Assembly (NCBI GenBank): GCA_003541445.1
Contig: DPMO01000228.1
Coordinates: 1 to 10,617 of the forward strand
Length of the DNA: 10,617 nt
From: Clostridiales bacterium
GTDB lineage: Bacteria; Bacillota; Sulfobacillia; UBA995; UBA9673
Reading direction: 5' to 3'
Both the position numbers and the translations under genes were made by a program. The notes beneath the pieces were generated by a model, which was not told the DNA's origin, searched no databases, and saw only the letters and a program-made list of their open reading frames with translations. Positions 6,364 through 10,617 of the stretch are shown in pieces (the first letter of the stretch is position 1; each line of letters begins with the position of its first letter).

Positions 6364-6408
6364 GGCTACCCAAAGTATAGCCAACGAAAGGCGACCGGTC
6401 AAGGTCGC
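6364..6408. promoter_or_regulatory. Candidate mazEF operator: two inverted repeats over the promoter
   Basis: GCGACC (6391-6396) and GGTCGC (6403-6408) form an inverted repeat whose six-base centre is exactly the -35 box. GGCTA (6364-6368) and TAGCC (6378-6382) flank the -10 box. MazE family proteins bind palindromes over their own promoter, so these are the natural candidate operators. Binding is inference. Confidence 0.5.
6374..6402 (-). promoter_or_regulatory. mazEF promoter
   Basis: On the minus strand, TTGACC (6402-6397) and TATACT (6379-6374) are separated by exactly 17 bases, close to the vegetative sigma consensus. The -10 box ends 12 bases before the mazE ribosome binding site, leaving a short leader. 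Confidence 0.8.
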
Positions 6409-6422
6409 TGTGGCGCTAACGC

Positions 6423-6716
6423 TTGGCGGCTCAGCGGCGCCGATGTGATTCCGCCGACGGGGGTCGGCCGGATCGAAGGCGTGGATTTCACATCCGGGCC
6501 GCCTACGCCCTGGGCCTGGCTCCGGGACACCTGCGGTGCCTGGCCCTGGCCGACGGACTCCTGAGCGGGGTGGTCGCAGGCGCCGCTCTGAGGTTGTGCC
6601 TGGTCCTGCGCCCCACCATCGCGACCGGACTCACGGTGCAGGGTCGCCTTTGGGACGACCTGCCGCGCCTGCCCCGCTCCCGGGACGGCCGGCACGAACC
6701 CCGGCCCTCATTCTGA
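6423..6716 (+). pseudogene. Possible decayed gene fragment between mazEF and the M1 gene
   Basis: This fills most of the 350-base gap between the mazEF promoter and the convergent end of the M1 gene. From about 6480 to TGA 6714-6716, the plus strand encodes IRAAYALGLAPGHLRCLALA, then DGLLSGVVAGAALRLCLVL and RPTIATGLTVQGRLW. It has two hydrophobic stretches and strongly GC-rich third codon positions, as real genes here do. There is no ribosome binding site or usable start near the protein-like part, and the frame overlaps the M1 gene by nine bases. A 3' remnant of a membrane protein is one reading; chance in GC-rich DNA is another. The family is not recognised. Confidence 0.2.
6687..6706 (-). 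terminator. Hairpin just downstream of the M1 peptidase stop
   Basis: GGCCGG (6687-6692) pairs with CCGGCC (6701-6706) across an eight-base loop, two bases beyond the TGA at 6708-6710 in the minus direction. No T-run follows, so termination is only a possibility. Confidence 0.3.
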
Positions 6717-8546
6717 CCCTGTCAGCCCCGAGCGGCGACGTTTCCCATAGCCCGCAAGGGCGAGAGCACAGGTCGCTGCCACCATGAGCACAGCGCCCAG
6801 GATGACCGCCGGCTGTCCGGCCCAGACTCGAAAGAGCGAGATAGAGGTGGCGGACTCGGCGATGTTGAGGATGTTGGCGTCCGGGTCGAGGACAACACGG
6901 GTGAACAAGGAAGGAGCGGTGATCTCGAAATCCGCCTGCTGAACGGACTGTTCAGGAATATCCGGCAACGCGATTGTTACCGTTTCGAGTTGGGTTCCGC
7001 TCCTGACCACGCTCACGGTGACGGGCGGCAAGGGCATGGGGAACTGGTTGGTGACTGTGCCTCTCACCTGCCAACCTTCAGTGGTCCGGTGGACTGTCAC
7101 ATTCTCCAGAGTCAGCTTGGGCGTCGTGGCCGTCCCGAGCCACTGCTCAAAGAAGCGGTCGAGGTCAAGGCCAGACTCTTCTTCAGCTATCGCCTGGAAA
7201 TCCAACGTTCCCTTCAAGCCGGCCGGGCCCGGTGTGTAGAAGCGCTGCAGCGTTCGGCCGAATGCTTCATCCCCCATCATCTCGCGGAGCATGTTCACCA
7301 CCCAGGCTCCCCTGATGTAGATGACTCGGCTCTTTGTCGACCAGGGCATGGTGGCCAGGTTCGATGTCACTTCGTTTATGCTATGGGGCAAGGGCTGATA
7401 GCCCTCGTGGTCCGCGAAGTAGGTGACAGGAGGCCACTGGTCGCGGAGGTGGCGTGCGTCGAAGTAGGTGGCCATGCTCTCGGAGAGCCAGAGGGCGGTG
7501 GAGAAGTCCAGGTCGACACGGCCCGGGAACCACTGGTGGCAGACCTCATGTGACAGAGTCTGTAGGAAGACCTCCTCCTTGAAGGGAACCTCGCGCCCGT
7601 ACTCGACCAACACCAGCCCCCGGGGTCCCTTTCCGCTCACGTTCTTCCCTGGCTGGCTGACCTTGACGATCTCCAGCCTCTCGAGGGCGGGCATCCCCAA
7701 CCGACCTGACATCACCTGATTGGCTCGCTTCACGACCTCGGCAACCGCCGCGGCCAGGTCGTCCCTAGCTCCCATGTCCTCCTCGAGGAGCCAAAGGCCG
7801 ATGTCTCCGGGCAAGTCCAGCTCTACTCGGGAGTACGGGCCGACGACGACCATGAAGTTGGCGGCCATCTTGCTGACGGGCACCGACCAACCGAAAGTGA
7901 TTTCCTCTCCGTCCTCCGAAAGCTTCTCTCCCAGCGGCTCTCCTTGCGAGATGGCCGACCAGCCTTCAGGAACGGTGACCATGAGCTTCCATCTGGATCC
8001 CGGGGATAAGAGCGCGGAGAGTTCGGCTACAGGACATAGCAGGTCCTGTACGATGCCATATCGCGCCACCTCTTCCTCTGCCGGAATCACGTCTTCGGTC
8101 TTGATGACCAGGCCTGTGACCGATCCCCGGGCAAGCGTGGGCAGGGCCTGCCGCAGAGGGAGCGAGATAGTGCGGAAAGCCTCAAAACCAGGAGCCTGGA
8201 CGCCCGGGCGAATGCTGACAGGCGTTCCCCCGATCGTCACCTCCGTCACCGACTCCGCCGGCCAGAAGACCCAATTCTCGATGTCTGGGAGCCTTTCAGC
8301 AAGAAGGTGGAGGTCTGCCAGGTATTCGGCCTGGAATAGCCGGTTCGCAGGGTCGACTCTGAGGTGGATCTCCAGCGAGCTCAATCGAAGACCGGGATTC
8401 GGAGCCTCAAGCCCGGCCAGCCTGGCCAGCTGGCTGAAGGACGTGACTGTAGCGGAGTCCCCTTCGGCACGGGCGGGGGACGGCATCGAGAGGACAATAC
8501 AGCACAGGACCATCACGCCCAGTGGGAACCAGACCGCTCTGCTCAA
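6708..8546 (-). CDS. M1-family metallopeptidase, secreted and C-terminally membrane-anchored
   Basis: The start is TTG at 8546, preceded by AAGGGAGGGAG at good spacing and followed by a clean signal peptide (FPLGVMVLCCIVLSMPSPARA). The 612-residue product has the complete M1 zinc site: HEVCH at 333-337, exactly 18 residues, then Glu356 in WLSESMATYF. Tyr410 in VIYIRGAWVVNML matches the family's transition-state Tyr element. A C-terminal beta domain leads to a membrane helix (WAGQPAVILGAVLMVAATCALALAG region) and a basic tail KRRR. The catalytic domain therefore sits outside the membrane. The GxMEN aminopeptidase motif is not recognisable (GLVLVEYG stands near its place), so N-terminal substrate recognition may differ from typical aminopeptidases. 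It shares overall architecture with the protein encoded at 931-2829 but keeps the zinc ligands, suggesting divergent paralogues. Confidence 0.85.
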   Translation of the reverse strand: MSRAVWFPLGVMVLCCIVLSMPSPARAEGDSATVTSFSQLARLAGLEAPNPGLRLSSLEIHLRVDPANRLFQAEYLADLHLLAERLPDIENWVFWPAESVTEVTIGGTPVSIRPGVQAPGFEAFRTISLPLRQALPTLARGSVTGLVIKTEDVIPAEEEVARYGIVQDLLCPVAELSALLSPGSRWKLMVTVPEGWSAISQGEPLGEKLSEDGEEITFGWSVPVSKMAANFMVVVGPYSRVELDLPGDIGLWLLEEDMGARDDLAAAVAEVVKRANQVMSGRLGMPALERLEIVKVSQPGKNVSGKGPRGLVLVEYGREVPFKEEVFLQTLSHEVCHQWFPGRVDLDFSTALWLSESMATYFDARHLRDQWPPVTYFADHEGYQPLPHSINEVTSNLATMPWSTKSRVIYIRGAWVVNMLREMMGDEAFGRTLQRFYTPGPAGLKGTLDFQAIAEEESGLDLDRFFEQWLGTATTPKLTLENVTVHRTTEGWQVRGTVTNQFPMPLPPVTVSVVRSGTQLETVTIALPDIPEQSVQQADFEITAPSLFTRVVLDPDANILNIAESATSISLFRVWAGQPAVILGAVLMVAATCALALAGYGKRRRSGLTGSE

Positions 8547-8620
8547 CGGTTCTCCCTCCCTTGACCGGAGCCTGGTCGCAGGACACGACTTCCTCTTGGG
8601 CCAGGCACCCTCGGGGACTC

Positions 8621-8725
8621 TCAGGAACAGCCGCCGGAAGTGATGTCGTTTCCCTGCCAGCGGAGCTTCTCCAGCAAGCCCGAGGTCACCTGCGGGCCGT
8701 ATTCCCCGTACTTCCGCGACACGTG
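8621..8725 (-). CDS. Possible 33-residue small protein or 3' gene remnant upstream of the M1 gene
   Basis: GTG at 8725, with GGAGTGA about five bases before it, opens a frame reading SRKYGEYGPQVTSGLLEKLR, then WQGNDITSGGCS and TGA at 8621-8623. Nearly every third codon position is G or C, and the sequence looks protein-like (one amphipathic helix, LLEKLRWQ). It is co-directional with the M1 gene 74 bases downstream and could be its leader reading frame. The same frame stays open further upstream, so it might also be the tail of a lost gene. The start codon overlaps ACACGTGT, part of a LexA-like half-palindrome. No family recognised. Confidence 0.25.
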   Translation of the reverse strand, partial: HVSRKYGEYGPQVTSGLLEKLRWQGNDITSGGCS

Positions 8726-8728
8726 TTC
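8717..8728. promoter_or_regulatory. Weak second LexA-like site
   Basis: CGACACGTGTTC has a perfect ACACGTGT core and one good GTTC arm. The other arm reads CGAC instead of GAAC, two mismatches from the consensus palindrome. It lies 70 bases upstream of the perfect box. It may be an auxiliary operator, or chance. Confidence 0.3.
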
Positions 8729-8758
8729 ACTCCAGCCATTGTGAGGGAATGCGCGCTG

Positions 8759-8787
8759 TTGATTCTTCCGTCCGGGCCTTCTATAAT
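8759..8787 (+). promoter_or_regulatory. Promoter of the imuB-like operon
   Basis: TTGATT (8759-8764) and a perfect TATAAT (8782-8787) are separated by 17 bases. Transcription would start near 8794-8796, about 65 bases upstream of the first ATG. Confidence 0.8.
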
Positions 8788-8797
8788 GGGCAGTACC

Positions 8798-8811
8798 CGA
8801 ACACGTGTTCG
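8798..8811. promoter_or_regulatory. LexA (SOS) operator, perfect palindrome
   Basis: CGAACACGTGTTCG is a perfect 14-base palindrome and fits the Gram-positive LexA/DinR consensus CGAAC-N4-GTTCG at every fixed position. It starts 10 bases after the -10 box, at the expected transcription start, where bound LexA would block initiation. The downstream genes are DNA-damage polymerases, which supports the assignment. Confidence 0.9.
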
Positions 8812-8860
8812 CCATCAGCCTGCAGCTCTCCCTCGAAACCGACAAGCCTCGGGAGGTGTG

Positions 8861-10240
8861 ATGGAAGTGGCCGGTCAGGCGGCCGCGGAGATCGCTTTCG
8901 CTGTGGCCGACGGCTTCTACGCAACGGTGGAGCTGAGACGGGAGCCGCCGTCCGCCGGCCGGGAGCTGGCGGTCGTCTGCGGCGGGCGCGTCCTCGACCT
9001 CTCCCCGGGGCTCCGCGCGAGGGGCGTCGTCCCGGGCCTCAGGTGCTCGAACCTCCTCGAGCTGTTCCCCGAGACGCGTCTTGTCGATTACGAGCCTGAG
9101 CGCTACCGGGAGGCCTGGGAGGAAGTCCTCGACCTCTGCGCGGCCCGCGTCCCGGCGGTCGAGCCCCTGGACCCCCCGGGGTCCCCGCAGCCCTCCGGAC
9201 CCTCGGGGCTCCCGGCCCCCCTTCAGGCCTTTCTCGACCTGGGCGGGCTCCACGGGCCTCGGACAGGGCCCGACCTCGGCCTCTGCCGCCGGCTCGGCCG
9301 GGACATCCGGGCCAGGACCGGGGTGGCGGTCTGCTTCGGCCTCGGCGGCACGAAGCTGCTGGCCCGGGCCGCAGGGCTGGAGCTTCTCCGGAGGAGGCGC
9401 GGAGAGGTCCCCCGGGCGGGGGAGACCCTGGTCTTCCCCGGGGGCCCTTCCGGTCCGGACGAGGCCTTCCTGGCCTCCCTGCCGGTCTCGTACCTCTACC
9501 CGTTCCCTTCCGGCGTCGCGGCCCGGCTGGAACGGCTCGGTCTCCGGACCCTGGGGGAAGTCCGGAGGATGCCCGTGGAGGAACTCGCCCGGCACTTCGG
9601 GCGGGCCCTGGCCCTGCGGCTGGCTCGCGCCGCGGCCGGAGGGGAGGAGGACCCCGTGCGCCGGGCCTGGCCCCCGCCGTCGTTCGAGGTGGTGCGCCGT
9701 GTCCCCGGCGGGCTCCGCGACCGCGAGACCCTCACGCGGGTCCTCAGGGAGGCGGCCGACGTCCTGTCCCGCGAGATGGGCGGGAAGGGCCTGGCCTGCC
9801 GGGAGGTCCTCCTCGCCTTCGAGGGGGAGTCGGGGCGACGGGAGGAGGCTTCGCGGCGCCTGCCGTTCCCGGTGTGCTCCCGGGACACCCTGGCCCTCGT
9901 CCTTCTCGGCCTGGCGGAGCGTCTTCTCCGGGCCTGGGTGCGGGGTCCGGGGGCGTCGCCCGGACCGGCGGCCGCCGGTTCCCCGGCGGCGGCCGACCTC
10001 CCGGTGGCAGCCTGGGTCCGGGCCCGGAGGGTCGAGCTACGTCCACTCGGCCAGCTCGACCTCGGCCTGCATCCGGGCCGCTCGCCGCAGAGGGAGGTCG
10101 AAGAGGTCTTGCTGGGCCTGAGCCTGCGGTTCGGCGAGCGCCTCGTGCGGCCCGCCGGGGAGACCGGACCGGCCCGGTCGAGACGGGAGCGCCTCCTCAC
10201 CTTCTACGATCCCCTGAGGTCCCATGGCCAGGCTCGTTGA
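8861..10240 (+). CDS. imuB: ImuB-like Y-family DNA polymerase homologue, catalytically dead
   Basis: ATG 8861 follows GGGAGGTG (8851-8858); GTG 8867 is an alternative. The 459-residue product has Y-family order: palm start AVADGFYATVELRREP, fingers strand GRELAVVCGGRVLDLSPGLRARG, the AFLDLGGLHG palm region, a thumb helix-hairpin-helix (GVAARLERLGLRTLGEVRRM), and a little-finger-like region. Active polymerases have D-x-D-x-F-(F/Y) and S-x-D-E. Here the first Asp is Val15 (only Asp17 remains) and S-x-D-E reads A119-P-L-Q, so the metal ligands are gone, as in ImuB. QLDLG at 398-402 resembles the beta-clamp-binding motif QL(S/D)LF apart from its last residue. ImuB bridges the sliding clamp and DnaE2 in translesion mutagenesis. 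It is the first gene of a cassette under promoter and LexA box, overlapping the next gene by 17 bases. Confidence 0.82.
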   Translation: MEVAGQAAAEIAFAVADGFYATVELRREPPSAGRELAVVCGGRVLDLSPGLRARGVVPGLRCSNLLELFPETRLVDYEPERYREAWEEVLDLCAARVPAVEPLDPPGSPQPSGPSGLPAPLQAFLDLGGLHGPRTGPDLGLCRRLGRDIRARTGVAVCFGLGGTKLLARAAGLELLRRRRGEVPRAGETLVFPGGPSGPDEAFLASLPVSYLYPFPSGVAARLERLGLRTLGEVRRMPVEELARHFGRALALRLARAAAGGEEDPVRRAWPPPSFEVVRRVPGGLRDRETLTRVLREAADVLSREMGGKGLACREVLLAFEGESGRREEASRRLPFPVCSRDTLALVLLGLAERLLRAWVRGPGASPGPAAAGSPAAADLPVAAWVRARRVELRPLGQLDLGLHPGRSPQREVEEVLLGLSLRFGERLVRPAGETGPARSRRERLLTFYDPLRSHGQAR

Positions 10241-10475
10241 CCGCCCTGTGGAACGCCTCGAGACCGGTCCCGGCGGCGGGCCGCGCCGCTTCCGCGCGCT
10301 GGGCCGGTCCTGGACGGTGGCCCGGGTCGTCGAGGTCTGGAAGGACACCGGCTGCTGGTGGGCGGGGGAGGGCGAGAAGGTCTTCTTCCGCCTGGAGACG
10401 GCCTGCGGACGGCTGGTCGAGCTCTACCGTGACCAGGAAGCGGGGAAGTGGTTCATCTACCGTGTCTACGACTAG
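10224..10475 (+). CDS. DUF6504-type small protein of the mutasome cassette
   Basis: ATG 10224 lies inside the end of the imuB-like gene, with TGAGGT (10215-10220) as a modest ribosome binding site. The 83-residue product reads RRFRALGRSWTVARVVEVWK, then CWWAGEGEKVFFRLETACGR and ends VELYRDQEAGKWFIYRVYD. This is the pattern of DUF6504 proteins: a R-F-x-x-x-G-x-x-(W/Y) strand, a W-W-x-G-E turn, and a C-terminal ELYRD...WxhYRhYD. Such proteins are encoded between Y-family and DnaE-type polymerase genes in many high-GC Gram-positives. Their biochemical role is not established; location suggests a structural or accessory part of the mutasome. Its end overlaps the next gene by 14 bases, so all three are likely translationally coupled. 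Confidence 0.78.
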   Translation: MARLVDRPVERLETGPGGGPRRFRALGRSWTVARVVEVWKDTGCWWAGEGEKVFFRLETACGRLVELYRDQEAGKWFIYRVYD

Positions 10476-10617
10476 GACCGGCGGGACCGGGGGCCCGGGG
10501 CAGGACTCAGGCCGGGGACCGGGCCGGAGTTCGGAACGCGGCTCGCGCCGGGGGCCGGGTCCGGGCCGGAGCCCGGGCCCCGGCCCCGCCGGCTTCGCCC
10601 ACCTCCATTTCCATTCC
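10462..10617 (+). CDS. dnaE2: DnaE-type DNA polymerase III alpha subunit (probably error-prone DnaE2), N-terminus
   Basis: The last nine residues of the window read GFAHLHFHS, the opening of the PHP domain of DnaE polymerases (H-x-H-x-H/S, family form (Y/F)-x-x-L-H-x-H-S). The frame is open upstream to GTG 10462, with another GTG at 10429; 10462 overlaps the DUF6504 gene by 14 bases, matching the tight packing of the cassette. Between start and PHP motif lies an unusual tail of about 43 residues made almost only of Gly, Pro, Arg and Ser. The gene order (ImuB homologue, DUF6504, DnaE) argues for the error-prone DnaE2, which performs translesion synthesis with ImuB. The paralogue cannot be decided from 52 residues, and the gene continues beyond the window. 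Confidence 0.72.
   Translation, partial: MSTTRTGGTGGPGQDSGRGPGRSSERGSRRGPGPGRSPGPGPAGFAHLHFHS

Noticed and set aside
7720..8643. Plus-strand open frame of 307 codons opposite the second M1 gene
   Set aside because: Ser/Arg/Thr/Pro-rich shadow with no domain. The minus strand encodes a full M1 peptidase with signal peptide and intact zinc ligands.
8621..9595. Minus-strand open frame of 324 codons opposite the imuB-like gene
   Set aside because: Most of it mirrors the plus-strand polymerase homologue and is low-complexity Gly/Arg/Pro/Glu. Only the last 33 codons, beyond the polymerase gene, look protein-like and are listed separately.
9081..10121. Alternative plus-strand frame of 346 codons inside the imuB-like gene
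   Set aside because: Arg/Ser/Gly/Pro-rich, the usual +1 frame of very GC-rich coding DNA.
1..10617. tRNA, rRNA or riboswitch genes, insertion sequences
   Set aside because: I saw no cloverleaf with a T-loop consensus, no rRNA-like stretch, no recognised aptamer core, and no transposase or paired terminal inverted repeats.

Overview
The window looks like a high-GC, Gram-positive-type bacterial chromosome. The lineage call is inference: strong GGAGG-type ribosome binding sites, frequent GTG and TTG starts, very GC-rich third codon positions, and a LexA operator of the Bacillus/actinobacterial type (CGAAC-N4-GTTCG). A high-GC Bacillota lineage fits best; an actinobacterium cannot be excluded.

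Left part (1-930): a toxin-antitoxin graveyard. It holds the C-terminus of a HepT-like protein, the first 21 codons of an excisionase-type helix-turn-helix gene, a MNT-type nucleotidyltransferase cut just after its GSDID motif, and a HEPN protein lacking its N-terminus. The last three are joined end to end as if by successive deletions. A short heptamer tandem repeat and the first copy of a 44-base dispersed motif follow.

Centre-left (931-5048): a two-gene plus-strand operon. The first gene is a secreted, C-terminally membrane-anchored M1-like metallopeptidase whose zinc site looks damaged. The second is a protein with about eight membrane segments carrying a full two-lobed M16-like domain without the HxxEH zinc motif. 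Both look like pseudo-peptidases in the envelope.

Centre (5049-6420): a second copy of the 44-base motif, a C-terminal remnant resembling an NTN-hydrolase (C45-like), non-coding or decayed sequence, a possible small Cys-rich reading frame, and an intact mazEF module on the minus strand. mazEF has a near-consensus promoter overlapped by two inverted repeats.

Centre-right (6421-8546): a decayed stretch, then a minus-strand M1 peptidase with intact HExxH-18-E zinc ligands, a signal peptide and a C-terminal membrane anchor. A possible 33-residue reading frame lies upstream of it.

Right part (8547-10617): a divergent intergenic region with a consensus promoter and a perfect 14-base LexA palindrome, driving an overlapping three-gene cassette. 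It encodes an ImuB-like Y-family polymerase homologue lacking catalytic acidic residues, a small DUF6504-type protein, and the beginning of a DnaE-type (probably DnaE2) polymerase running off the window. This is an SOS-controlled mutasome for translesion synthesis, with no imuA gene in the sequence seen.
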